Shown: positions 8,827 to 19,008 of the stretch, one piece after another | How the letters are laid out: each line of letters begins with the position of its first letter | How positions within the stretch are numbered: position 1 is the stretch's first letter | Assembly: GCA_002706985.1 (NCBI GenBank) | Contig: PAKP01000066.1 | Span: 1-50,433, forward strand | Direction of reading: 5' to 3' | Length of the DNA: 50,433 nucleotides | From: Sneathiella sp. | GTDB taxonomy: Bacteria; Pseudomonadota; Alphaproteobacteria; Sneathiellales; Sneathiellaceae | The notes under the pieces: model-generated | Database searches by the model: none | The model's input: the letters and a program-made list of their open reading frames with translations, nothing else | Told to the model about the DNA's origin: nothing | Position numbers and translations under genes: made by a program

Positions 8827-9198
8827 TTAATCAACCGGGCGCGGCTTGCCGTTATCATCGATGGCGACGAATACATATGTTCCTTCGGTCACCTTGATTT
8901 CGTCAGGGTTCAGCTTTCGCGTTACAATCGTTGTCAGCTTCACCGCGACCGATGTCCGCCCGACCCGTTCAATCTCGCCGTAGATACTGACGACATCGCC
9001 CACCTTGATCGGCTGATGAAAGGTCATCGCCTCGACGGCAACTGTAACGGTGCGCCCCTTCGCCCGCCGCGCCGCCAGAATACCGCCGGCCATGTCCATC
9101 TGCGACAGAACCCAGCCCCCGAATATATCCCCGTTATTATTGCAATCACTGGGCATCGGGGCTGTGCGGATGACGGGATCGCGGAATTCATTCGACAT
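8827..9198 (-). CDS. Acyl-CoA thioesterase, YciA-like hotdog fold
   Basis: A 123-aa hotdog-fold thioesterase. The signature NNNGDIFGGWVLSQMDMAGG (about 21-40) is that of the YciA/ACOT group, with the conserved aspartate of the active site, followed by VTVAVEAMTFHQPIKVGD. These enzymes hydrolyse a broad range of acyl-CoAs. It is convergent with glnA, sharing the hairpin terminator, and divergent from parE with a 116-nt intergenic region. Confidence 0.88.
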   Translation of the reverse strand: MSNEFRDPVIRTAPMPSDCNNNGDIFGGWVLSQMDMAGGILAARRAKGRTVTVAVEAMTFHQPIKVGDVVSIYGEIERVGRTSVAVKLTTIVTRKLNPDEIKVTEGTYVFVAIDDNGKPRPVD

Positions 9199-9314
9199 GA
9201 TCTTTGGGCTTCCTAGTTGCTATGTGTTAGGGGTATAAGTTATACACTTTCAGCCGGTTGAAAAAACAGGTTTTATCCTGAACAGCGTAACTTTTAGGTC
9301 AGCGAAACAGCTTT

Positions 9315-11276
9315 ATGTCCGATCTTTTCCAACAAACAAAATCTGATAGCTCCGATTACTCTGCAAAGGACATTGAAGTCCTTGAAGGACTGGAGCCTGT
9401 CCGGCTCCGGCCCGGTATGTATATTGGCGGCACAGACGAGCGCGCGCGCCACCATCTGGCGGCGGAAGTGCTCGACAACTCGATGGACGAGGCGGTCGCT
9501 GGGCATGCCACCCGTATCGAGGTTGAGCTGTTTGCCGATGGCTCTCTTGCAATTCGCGACAACGGGCGTGGCATCCCCATTGACCGCCACCCCAAGTTCA
9601 AGGACAAATCGGCCCTGGAAGTTATCCTGACCACGCTTCATTCCGGCGGCAAATTTTCGAACAAGGTCTATCACACGGCGGGCGGCCTGCATGGCGTCGG
9701 TATTTCCGTTGTGAACGCCCTCTCCGACCGGATGACGGTTGAGGTTGCCCGCGACAAGGAACTCTGGCGGCAGGAATTCTCAAGAGGTACTCCACTGACA
9801 CAGCTTGAAAAAGTCGGCGCCGCGCCGAACCGCCGCGGTACCTCCGTCCAGTTCCACCCCGATCCGGAAATCTTCGAAAAAGGCACCGCCCTCCGTCCCG
9901 CGAGGCTCTACAAGATGGTCCGCTCGAAGGCCTATCTTTTCCGGGGCGTCGAAATCCGCTGGAAATGCGATGAGGAACTGATCAAGGACGATACGCCTGC
10001 CGAGGCCACGCTCCATTTTCCGGGCGGCTTGCGCGACTTCCTCAACGCCTCCCTCGACGGCGTCAAGGCCGTGACGCAGGAGCCCTTCTCCGGGCGGGTG
10101 GAAATGGACAATGACCGCGGACGCGTTGAATGGGCAATTGCCTGGCCGCTGACGAATATGTCGTTCCTCAACTCCTATTGCAACACCGTGCCAACGCCTG
10201 AAGGCGGCACCCATGAGCTCGGTTTCCGGGGTGCGCTCCTCCGCGGCCTCAAAGCCTATGGCGAGTTGATCAATAACAAGAAGGCGGCGCAGATTACGGC
10301 GGAGGATATTCTCTCAAGCGCATCTGCGGTGCTGTCCGTCTTTATCCCCGATCCGCAGTTCCAGGGGCAGACGAAGGAAAAACTCACGACCACGGAAGCA
10401 AGTCGCCTTGTCGATCTCGCCATCAAGGATCATTTCGACAATTGGCTGGCGGGCGCGCCGGATCAGGCGAATAATCTGCTCGCCTGGGTGATCGAAAAAT
10501 CCGAGGAACGGCTCCGCCGTCGTCAGGAAAAGGAAACCAGCCGCAAGACCGCGACCAGCCGCCTGCGGCTTCCCGGCAAGCTGGCGGATTGCAGCCAGAA
10601 CGGACGCGAAGGCACGGAGATTTTTATTGTCGAGGGCGACAGCGCCGGCGGCTCCGCCAAGCAGGGGCGCGACCGCAAGACACAGGCGATCCTGCCGCTA
10701 CGTGGAAAGATCCTCAATGTTGCCTCCGCCACCAACGACAAGATCAACGCCAATCAAGAGTTGAAGGACCTTATACAGGCGCTCGGATGCGGCTTGCGCG
10801 ACAAATATAGGAGCGAGGACCTTCGCTATGACAAGGTCATCATCATGACTGACGCCGATGTCGACGGCGCGCATATCGCCTCGCTCCTGATGACCTTCTT
10901 TTACCGCGAGATGCGGCAACTGATCACGGACGGCCATCTCTATCTGGCGCAGCCCCCGCTCTACCGGCTCTCACAGGGGGGCAAGACCCTATATGCCATG
11001 GACGACGCCCATAAAGATCGTCTGATGGAATCCGAGTTCACTGGCCGCGGCAAGGTTGATATCAGCCGGTTTAAAGGCCTTGGTGAAATGCCGCCAGCCC
11101 AGCTCAAGGAAACGACGATGAACCCGGAAAAGCGGGTTCTGCTCAAAGTCGATGTCCCGATGGAGGAATTCGGCGAGACTGCCGATCGCGTGGAAAGCCT
11201 GATGGGCAAACGGCCGGAACTGCGCTTCTCCTTCATTCAGGAGAACGCCCAGTATGTCGAGGATCTGGACGTTTAG
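9315..11276 (+). CDS. parE: DNA topoisomerase IV subunit B
   Basis: A 653-aa type IIA topoisomerase ATPase subunit. The GHKL ATP site is seen as EVLDNSMDEAVAGHA, DNGRGIPIDRHP and TAGGLHGVGISVVNALS, and the Toprim part as EGDSAGGSAKQGRDR and DADVDGAHIASLL. The length (gyrase B is about 800 aa with a longer C-terminal insert) and the overall pattern favour ParE over GyrB. With ParC, encoded elsewhere, it decatenates replicated chromosomes. The short gap to the convergent hydrolase gene (8 nt) leaves no room for a separate terminator. Confidence 0.95.
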   Translation: MSDLFQQTKSDSSDYSAKDIEVLEGLEPVRLRPGMYIGGTDERARHHLAAEVLDNSMDEAVAGHATRIEVELFADGSLAIRDNGRGIPIDRHPKFKDKSALEVILTTLHSGGKFSNKVYHTAGGLHGVGISVVNALSDRMTVEVARDKELWRQEFSRGTPLTQLEKVGAAPNRRGTSVQFHPDPEIFEKGTALRPARLYKMVRSKAYLFRGVEIRWKCDEELIKDDTPAEATLHFPGGLRDFLNASLDGVKAVTQEPFSGRVEMDNDRGRVEWAIAWPLTNMSFLNSYCNTVPTPEGGTHELGFRGALLRGLKAYGELINNKKAAQITAEDILSSASAVLSVFIPDPQFQGQTKEKLTTTEASRLVDLAIKDHFDNWLAGAPDQANNLLAWVIEKSEERLRRRQEKETSRKTATSRLRLPGKLADCSQNGREGTEIFIVEGDSAGGSAKQGRDRKTQAILPLRGKILNVASATNDKINANQELKDLIQALGCGLRDKYRSEDLRYDKVIIMTDADVDGAHIASLLMTFFYREMRQLITDGHLYLAQPPLYRLSQGGKTLYAMDDAHKDRLMESEFTGRGKVDISRFKGLGEMPPAQLKETTMNPEKRVLLKVDVPMEEFGETADRVESLMGKRPELRFSFIQENAQYVEDLDV

Positions 11277-11284
11277 CTGGGAGC

Positions 11285-11992
11285 CTAACTTCGCGCGAGC
11301 CAGTGGCGCATATATTTGCTGGTAAGTTCCGGCTCTTCCATCGTTGGCAGATGACCGCAGTTCGGAATTTCCACATATTGCGCGGTCGGGATTTCAACGG
11401 CCATCGCCCGCTGTAGTTTTGGCGGAATCAGCTTGTCATCCGCTCCGGCCAGAATGAGCGTCGGGCAGGAAATCGTTCTCAGCATATCCGTCAGCACATC
11501 GCGATCCAGCAAAGCCCTCTCCTGGCGGAGAAAGGCTTCCTTGCCGATATCTTCCGCCATCTTGAAAATGCGGGTGATAAGCTCTTCGTCATTCAGGTGC
11601 GATTCATGGATCAGCATAGGCAAAAGGCTCCGGGTCACCCCTTTGAAGGCCGAGCCCTGCTCCACCAGCTTGATGAAATCAAGCCGTCTCTGACGGTCCT
11701 CGGGCGAGTCGGCGACGGCCCGCGAATCCATGATGGCCAGATGGGTTACCCGTTCCGGTGCCTGTCGCATGACCTCGAGAGCGATATAGCCACCCATGCT
11801 CAATCCGGCGAGGGCAAACCGCTCGGGCGCTTCCGACAGAAGCCGCCTGGCAATCGCGGGCATCGTATGGTCGCGTGTGTGATCCGCAACGGTGATATCG
11901 GCGATGTCATCCAGTGCCTCAATCTGATCGCGCCATAAATCTCCCGTGCAGAGCAATCCCGGAATAAGCACAAGTGAATGTTTTTCTGTCAT
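11285..11992 (-). CDS. Alpha/beta-fold hydrolase
   Basis: A 235-aa alpha/beta hydrolase with the nucleophile Ser65 in AGLSMGGY, the acid Asp186 in AGADDKLIPP and His214 in NCGHLPTMEEP. There is an oxyanion-type LIPGLLCTGDLW near the N terminus. The small size and absence of a signal peptide suggest a cytoplasmic esterase or lactonase-like enzyme (MhpC/PcaD-like), but the substrate is unknown. Its start is 246 nt from that of the divergent helicase gene; this AT-rich gap shows no element I can name. Confidence 0.85.
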   Translation of the reverse strand: MTEKHSLVLIPGLLCTGDLWRDQIEALDDIADITVADHTRDHTMPAIARRLLSEAPERFALAGLSMGGYIALEVMRQAPERVTHLAIMDSRAVADSPEDRQRRLDFIKLVEQGSAFKGVTRSLLPMLIHESHLNDEELITRIFKMAEDIGKEAFLRQERALLDRDVLTDMLRTISCPTLILAGADDKLIPPKLQRAMAVEIPTAQYVEIPNCGHLPTMEEPELTSKYMRHWLARS

Positions 11993-12238
11993 TTTTTCAC
12001 AAATTGATGTAGTTTAGACGCGACTTTGATGTTTAGAGATTAAAATCTCTTTTACAGTCAAGGCATCAGCTTGAGAACCGTTAACTTTAATTCCTTGGCA
12101 TTTTAGTGTAATACAGCCGTCTCAGGCGCGGTTTTACTGGGAAATTCGCAGGAAACATTTGACAGAGAGCGTTAATTCACTAGATTGCGCTCAGTTTTAA
12201 GAAGATTTTATATTTATTCGAACGGTAGTTCACTCTAT

Positions 12239-13669
<1,431 letters not shown>

Positions 13670-13684
13670 GACGCAATCCGAGAC

Positions 13685-13709
13685 AAGGCTTCCAAAGGGA
13701 GCCTTTTTT
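13685..13709 (+). terminator. Rho-independent terminator after the DEAD-box helicase
   Basis: AAGGCTTCC pairs with GGAGCCTT around AAAG, with one bulged T, and runs into six T residues. It lies 15 nt after the helicase stop. Confidence 0.75.
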
Positions 13710-13801
13710 ACTTTCAACCGCCGTCAAAATTTGTATTATACAACAACATTTTACACCCCCGGGTATGCAGCGACAGGGACACTGCGGGAAGGTAGCTTTT
13801 T

Positions 13802-14044
13802 GTGAAAACAATTTTTATCATGGTAAAATGTGAGCTTGGCAAAGCCTATGACGTTGCCGCAGAAGCGGTAGAGAGCGTCGAGAATGTATCGGAAGTCTAT
13901 TCGATTTCCGGCAAATATGACCTGATGATGAAATGCTACCTCAATGATGATCAGGATACGGGACATTTCGTGAATGAGCAGATTCAGACCCTTCCCGGCA
14001 TCAAGGATACCTTTACCATGATAACCTTCAAGGCCTTCAACTAA
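13802..14044 (+). CDS. Stand-alone Lrp/AsnC effector-binding (RAM) domain protein
   Basis: An 80-aa protein starting at a GTG. It consists only of the beta-alpha-beta-beta-alpha-beta RAM domain: VKCELGKAYDVAAEAVE, VSEVYSISGKYDLMMKCY, and the terminal strand TFTMITFKAF. The DNA-binding half of Lrp/AsnC proteins is absent. Such single-domain proteins bind amino acids as oligomers and may act alone or with full-length Lrp proteins. It lies 136 nt upstream of a branched-chain-type binding protein gene; a regulatory link to amino acid uptake is possible but unproven. Confidence 0.8.
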   Translation: MKTIFIMVKCELGKAYDVAAEAVESVENVSEVYSISGKYDLMMKCYLNDDQDTGHFVNEQIQTLPGIKDTFTMITFKAFN

Positions 14045-14180
14045 CGTCGATCCAATGCAATCGGATGCAGGTGAGGAAAACAATTTCTTTGCGCCGATGG
14101 CAAAAAGTCTTAATCTACGGTCCTCTAATGGGAGTAGTGCAGGATAGTATGTTTCCGATACAGCACAGGGAGAATTTATT

Positions 14181-15356
14181 GTGAACAAGAAATTTATCAG
14201 CCTCATTTCCGCCATGGCGTTGATGGGCGCTCCGGCCATCGCAAGTGCCGCAGACCCAGTTAAAATCGGCTTCGTGACGACACTGACGACAGGTGCCGGC
14301 GCAATCGGGAAAGACATGCGTGAAGCTGTCGATCTCGCGGTTGAACATCTCGGCGGCAAAATGGCCGGGCGCGATATTGAAGTGATTTACGAGGATGACG
14401 GCTTCAAGCCGGAAATCGGCAAGCAGAAAACCGACAAGCTGGTCAAGAAGGACAATGTTGATTTCATCGCGGGCTACATCTGGAGCCATGTTCTGATGGC
14501 CTCCTACAAGAGCGCTGTCGATAACGACACATTCATGATCAGCTCCAACGCGGGCCCGAGCCCTCTTGCCGGCAAACTCTGCCATGAAAACCTCTTCTCG
14601 ACTTCCTGGCAAAATGACCAGACGACCATGGCCATGGGTGAAGTGCTAAACCAGCGCGGGATCAAGAAGCTCTATATCATGGCTCCGAACTATGCTGCGG
14701 GCAAGAATATGGTCAGCGGCGTTGAGCGGACCTTCAAAGGCGAAATCATCGGCAAGGATATGACCAAATTCCCGGATCAGCTCGACTTTTCCGCAGAACT
14801 GGCGAAGGTCCGTGCCGCCGAGCCGGATGCCTTGTTCGTCTTCTATCCCGGCAAGCATGGTGCCCAGTTCATCACGCAATATGCACAGGCCGAATTGAAC
14901 AAAACCGTTCCGCTCTATACGACTTTCACGATCGATAGCATCAGTCTGCCACGGGTTGGCGAACTGGCGGAAGGCAGCCTTATGACCATGTTCTGGTCCC
15001 CCGATCTTGACACGCCGGGAAACAAGAAATTTGTGACGGACTTCAAGGCGAAATACGGTCATTATCCAAGCCATTATGCGGCACAGTCCTATGATTCCAT
15101 TATGCTGATCAACAGCGCAGTGGAAAAAGTAAATGGCGATCTGAGCGACCGTGCCGCCGTTCGGAGCGCTCTGAAAGCCGCAGATTTTGAGAGCGTTCGC
15201 GGGGAGCTTAAATTCGGAAATAACCATATTCCGATCCAGAATTTCTATCTGCGCGAAGTAGTCAAAGATGAAAACGGCGACTATACGACGAAGATCGTTT
15301 CAACCGTTTATGAAAACCATCAGGATCCCTATGCTCAAGAATGCAGCATGAAGTAA
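14181..15356 (+). CDS. ABC transporter periplasmic binding protein, LivJ/LivK family
   Basis: A 391-aa precursor with a GTG start. The signal peptide is MNKKFISLISAMALMGAPA followed by IASA. The mature protein begins ADPVKIGFVTTLTTGAGAIG, the type I periplasmic binding fold of branched-chain amino acid receptors (Peripla_BP_6). Other parts are MISSNAGPSPLAGKLCHENL and YPSHYAAQSYDSIMLINSA. The family also includes receptors for amides, urea and aromatic acids. The permease and ATPase genes follow after a terminator-like hairpin. The nearby paa genes make an aromatic acid ligand conceivable, but sequence alone cannot decide. Confidence 0.92.
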   Translation: MNKKFISLISAMALMGAPAIASAADPVKIGFVTTLTTGAGAIGKDMREAVDLAVEHLGGKMAGRDIEVIYEDDGFKPEIGKQKTDKLVKKDNVDFIAGYIWSHVLMASYKSAVDNDTFMISSNAGPSPLAGKLCHENLFSTSWQNDQTTMAMGEVLNQRGIKKLYIMAPNYAAGKNMVSGVERTFKGEIIGKDMTKFPDQLDFSAELAKVRAAEPDALFVFYPGKHGAQFITQYAQAELNKTVPLYTTFTIDSISLPRVGELAEGSLMTMFWSPDLDTPGNKKFVTDFKAKYGHYPSHYAAQSYDSIMLINSAVEKVNGDLSDRAAVRSALKAADFESVRGELKFGNNHIPIQNFYLREVVKDENGDYTTKIVSTVYENHQDPYAQECSMK

Positions 15357-15382
15357 GCTGTCAGCCATTCTGATGAAAACGG

Positions 15383-15420
15383 AAAAGGCGCGTATGTCGA
15401 CAGGGTCTACGCGCTTTTTT
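15383..15420 (+). terminator. Hairpin terminator or attenuator between binding-protein and permease genes
   Basis: GCGCGTA (15388-15394) pairs with TACGCGC (15408-15414), and flanking A and T residues extend the stem into a T-run at 15415-15420. It lies inside the transporter operon. This gives the usual pattern of high binding-protein mRNA with partial read-through to the membrane components. Confidence 0.75.
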
Positions 15421-15456
15421 CTTAAGGTTAAGGCAAATTCACGATAAGGCGTCTCC

Positions 15457-16386
15457 ATGAACTGGTTGTTATTGCTGGAGCAGATACTTAACGGTTTCCA
15501 GCTTGGCCTACTGCTATTTTTGCTGGCGGCCGGGCTGACGCTTGTCTTTGGCATCATGGACATGGTCAATCTGGCGCATGGATCGCTCTATATGATGGGC
15601 GCCTATTTTTGCGCGACCTTCACAGGCTGGACGGACTCCTTCATTCTCGGCGCCATATTGACGTTGCCCGCTGTCTTCATTCTCGGCGTTGTCGTCGAGA
15701 TGATTGCCCTTCGAACACTGTATTCCCGCGACCATCTGGATCAGGTCATGGCGACCTTTGGTCTGATCCTGTTCTTTAATGAGGCAACGCGCCTGATCTG
15801 GGGGCCGATTGGCCTCGTGATCCCACTTCCCGACTTTTTAAATGAAACGGTGGAAATCATTCCGGGCGCCCCCTACCCGGCTTTCCGCCTCGCAATTATT
15901 CTTGTCGGTTTCATCGTCGCAGGGCTGCTCTATTTTATCGTGGCCCGAACGAAGCTTGGCATGCTGATCCGGGCCGGCGCAAGCAACCGCGAAATGATCG
16001 GCGCACTCGGGATCAATATCCGACTCTTGTTTACGCTGGTTTTCGGGCTTGGTGCGGCGCTTGCCGGTCTTGCCGGACTGATGGCTGGGCCGATCCTCTC
16101 GGTGGAGATCGGCATGGGAGAAAGCATTCTAATCCTGACCTTGGTGGTTATCGTTATTGGCGGGATCGGCTCGATCAAGGGGGCCTTCATTGCCGCCATC
16201 CTGATCGGCCTGATTGATACGGTAGGACGGTCGTTTCTGCCGGAAATACTGAACCTGGTCCTGCCGGAGGCTAGCGCCGCAACCGCCGCGCCGGCGATTT
16301 CATCGATGATGATATATCTGCTCATGACCCTCGTCCTTGCCATCAAGCCGCAAGGCCTCTTTCCGCCGAGGGGGGTTGGCCGATGA
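15457..16386 (+). CDS. livH: Branched-chain-type ABC permease, LivH family
   Basis: A 309-aa integral membrane protein with about eight hydrophobic segments. Family signatures are FGIMDMVNLAHGSLYMMGAY near residues 30-50, and GLGAALAGLAGLMAGPILSV and VIGGIGSIKGAFIAAILIGL in the C-terminal half, which is the region contacting the ATPase. It forms the translocation pore with the LivM protein, whose gene starts inside its stop codon (ATGA overlap). The livH name reflects family membership, not a proven substrate. Confidence 0.93.
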   Translation: MNWLLLLEQILNGFQLGLLLFLLAAGLTLVFGIMDMVNLAHGSLYMMGAYFCATFTGWTDSFILGAILTLPAVFILGVVVEMIALRTLYSRDHLDQVMATFGLILFFNEATRLIWGPIGLVIPLPDFLNETVEIIPGAPYPAFRLAIILVGFIVAGLLYFIVARTKLGMLIRAGASNREMIGALGINIRLLFTLVFGLGAALAGLAGLMAGPILSVEIGMGESILILTLVVIVIGGIGSIKGAFIAAILIGLIDTVGRSFLPEILNLVLPEASAATAAPAISSMMIYLLMTLVLAIKPQGLFPPRGVGR

Positions 16387-17375
16387 CCATTTCTTCCCGG
16401 CATATTCTGAATACAGCCCTGCTTGTCTTCCTCGGCCTGATCCCCTTCATCACGGACTGGATGGGTGACAGCTTCTACACGGGCCTTGTCGCACGAATTC
16501 TGATCCTCGCCATTGCCGCCCTCAGCCTCAACCTGCTGATCGGATATGGTGGCATGGTAAGCTTCGGTCACGCCGCCTACATCGGCGTTGGCGCCTATTG
16601 CGTCGGTATCGGGGCCTTTCATGCGTTCGAGGATGGTATTGACTGGATGCTGAACGGCTATGTGCAGCTCAGTGCGGCATTGCTGGGATCGGCCCTCATT
16701 GCCCTGATCATTGGCGCCATCAGCCTCAGGACACGTGGTGTCTATTTCATTATGATCACCATGGCCTTCTCCCAGATGCTGTATTTCAGTGCCGTCGGCG
16801 TTGAAACCTATGGCGCGGATGACGGGCTGACGATCTATCTGCGCAGTGACATGCTGGGCCTGATTGACCTGAATGACGAAAAGAGTCTCTATTATCTGAT
16901 ATTTGCCTCGCTGCTTGTCGTTCTCTATCTCATGCACCGGCTTGTCGAGTCACCCTTCGGCAATGTCATTCGCGGCACCCGATCGAATGAGGCGAGAATG
17001 CGCGCCATCGGCTTCTCTCCCTATAAATACCGCCTGACGGCCTTCGTCATTGCCGGAACCATTGCCGGATATGCGGGCTTCCTAATGGCCAACCTGAATG
17101 ACTTCGTCAGTCCTGACATGATGCATTGGACCCGATCCGGCGACCTTATCATCATGATCGTGCTGGGCGGCATGGCCAGCCTGTTCGGCCCGCTCTACGG
17201 GGCACTTGCCTTTCTGATGCTGGAGGAACTGTTGTCCTCCATACCGCTCACGATCGGCGGCCTTCATGTCGGCGAATACTGGCAGTTGATATTCGGCCCA
17301 CTCCTGATCCTGATCGTGCTGTTTGCCCGCAACGGCATTGACAGCTTCCTTCCGCAGCCGAGAAAAAGCTCATGA
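16383..17375 (+). CDS. livM: Branched-chain-type ABC permease, LivM family
   Basis: A 330-aa membrane protein with about nine to ten hydrophobic segments. NLLIGYGGMVSFGHAAYIGV and VLGGMASLFGPLYGALAF are LivM signatures, and MRAIGFSPYKYRLTAFVIAG is the cytoplasmic coupling region. It overlaps livH by 4 nt and livG by 4 nt, which implies translational coupling. Confidence 0.93.
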   Translation: MTISSRHILNTALLVFLGLIPFITDWMGDSFYTGLVARILILAIAALSLNLLIGYGGMVSFGHAAYIGVGAYCVGIGAFHAFEDGIDWMLNGYVQLSAALLGSALIALIIGAISLRTRGVYFIMITMAFSQMLYFSAVGVETYGADDGLTIYLRSDMLGLIDLNDEKSLYYLIFASLLVVLYLMHRLVESPFGNVIRGTRSNEARMRAIGFSPYKYRLTAFVIAGTIAGYAGFLMANLNDFVSPDMMHWTRSGDLIIMIVLGGMASLFGPLYGALAFLMLEELLSSIPLTIGGLHVGEYWQLIFGPLLILIVLFARNGIDSFLPQPRKSS

Positions 17376-18124
17376 CGGCGAATGATATCCTCATCGTTGA
17401 GAATCTGGTTAAGCGCTATGACGGGCTGCTGGCTACGGACGAGTTGTCACTTACCGTGCGCGAGGGAGAACTACACGCCATTATCGGTCCCAATGGGGCT
17501 GGAAAGACCACTCTGATCAAGCAGCTTACCGGGGAAATTCCCTCGGACGGCGGCAAGATCATTTTCAATGGACGCAACCTGCGACGCCATTCGGAACCGA
17601 AACGCTCTCATCTCGGGCTCGCCCGGTCGTTTCAGATTACCTCCCTCTTCCAGAATTTCACGGTTCTCGAAAATATCCGCCTTGCAGTTCAGGCCCATAG
17701 CGGACATTCCTTCCAATTCTGGAAAAAGGTTGATGAGAATAAAAAGCTCAACGAACCGGCCCATAAAATTCTGCAGGAGCTGGAACTTGAGGAGCAGGCA
17801 AACACGCCCGTTTACAGCTTGAGCCATGGGGCACAGCGGCAACTTGAAATCGCCATCGCCCTGGCCACCAAACCAAAGATGCTGCTGCTCGACGAGCCGA
17901 TGGCCGGCATGTCAGGAGAAGACAGCGAACGCCTGATCGAGCGTCTCGCGGCACTGAAATCACGGTACAGCATTCTGTTGATTGAACACGACATGGATGC
18001 GGTTTTCAGCCTTGCCGACAGAATTAGCGTACTTGTCTATGGGCGGGCAATTGCGACGGGAACACCCGATGAGATCCGCGATAACGAAGAAGTCCGGCAG
18101 GCCTATCTCGGGGAGGAAAGCTGA
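17372..18124 (+). CDS. livG: ABC transporter ATPase, LivG family
   Basis: A 250-aa ATP-binding subunit. It has Walker A GPNGAGKTT, the Q-loop region LARSFQITSLFQNFTVLENI, the signature YSLSHGAQRQLEIAIALA (SHGAQ in place of SGGQ), Walker B MLLLDEPMAGMSGED and the H-loop IEHDMDAVFSLADRI. The LivG-type MAGM and IEHDM motifs are clear. It pairs with LivF to drive the importer. Confidence 0.95.
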   Translation: MTANDILIVENLVKRYDGLLATDELSLTVREGELHAIIGPNGAGKTTLIKQLTGEIPSDGGKIIFNGRNLRRHSEPKRSHLGLARSFQITSLFQNFTVLENIRLAVQAHSGHSFQFWKKVDENKKLNEPAHKILQELELEEQANTPVYSLSHGAQRQLEIAIALATKPKMLLLDEPMAGMSGEDSERLIERLAALKSRYSILLIEHDMDAVFSLADRISVLVYGRAIATGTPDEIRDNEEVRQAYLGEES

Positions 18125-18127
18125 GCC

Positions 18128-18829
18128 ATGCTCGAAGTAAATGCCATCGACAGCTTTTACGGACAGAGCCAGGTTCTGTTCGACATGTCCCTGAGAGTAA
18201 AGGAAGGGGAAGTCGTCACCTTGATGGGCCGGAATGGCATGGGCAAAACAACGACCATCCGTTCGATTATGGGGCTGACACCTGCGCGTAAAGGCAGCAT
18301 CAACTTCAGGAATACGGATATAACGGCTCACTCCCCATACCGTATCGCTCGGATGGGGATCGGACTGGTGCCGGAAGGCCGGATGATATCGCCCAACCTG
18401 AATGTTGAGGAAAACCTGGTGGCGACGGCGCATGGGGGCCCGTCCGGTAACGGTCGATGGACATTGGAGACGATCTGGACGCTTTTCCCCAAGCTGCAGG
18501 AGCGCAGGCACAGCATGGGAAGTCAACTCTCCGGCGGAGAGCAGCAAATGCTCGCCATTGCCCGCGCGCTCATGACCAATCCCGAACTCCTCCTGCTTGA
18601 TGAGGCGACGGAAGGGCTCGCGCCGCTCATCCGCCAGGAAATCTGGCAATGCCTTTTCAGCCTGAAAAAAGAAGGACAGTCCATTCTGGTCATCGACAAG
18701 AATATCCGCGCCCTCGCCGATATCGCGGACCGCCATTACATCATCGAGAAAGGCAGCATCGTTTGGGAAGGTTCAAGTCAGACTTTACTTGAAAGCGAGG
18801 AAGTAAAGCATAAGTACCTTGGCGTTTAA
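18128..18829 (+). CDS. livF: ABC transporter ATPase, LivF family
   Basis: A 233-aa ATPase, the shorter partner of LivG. It shows Walker A GRNGMGKTT, MGIGLVPEGRMISPNLNVEE (LivF-type Q-loop region), signature GSQLSGGEQQMLAIARALM and Walker B LLLLDEATEGLAP. The H-loop histidine is replaced: the expected EQN/EHD motif reads VIDKNIRALADIADR, a change seen in some LivF proteins. It is the last gene of the transporter operon and is followed by 179 nt of AT-rich DNA before the next start. Confidence 0.94.
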   Translation: MLEVNAIDSFYGQSQVLFDMSLRVKEGEVVTLMGRNGMGKTTTIRSIMGLTPARKGSINFRNTDITAHSPYRIARMGIGLVPEGRMISPNLNVEENLVATAHGGPSGNGRWTLETIWTLFPKLQERRHSMGSQLSGGEQQMLAIARALMTNPELLLLDEATEGLAPLIRQEIWQCLFSLKKEGQSILVIDKNIRALADIADRHYIIEKGSIVWEGSSQTLLESEEVKHKYLGV

Positions 18830-19008
18830 TATACAACTATAATTAGAAGTAATACTAGAATAAAACTATTTTTAATCAAAAGAATCCCTAAATAAAATCA
18901 ATAGGTCTTATTTTTTCATAACTTTTTTCTATTTTGTTGTATTTTGCGTACTGACAAATCGGCGCGAGCACAGTAAAGTTCCGGAAAATTTCGTTGAGGG
19001 CGGTTAAA

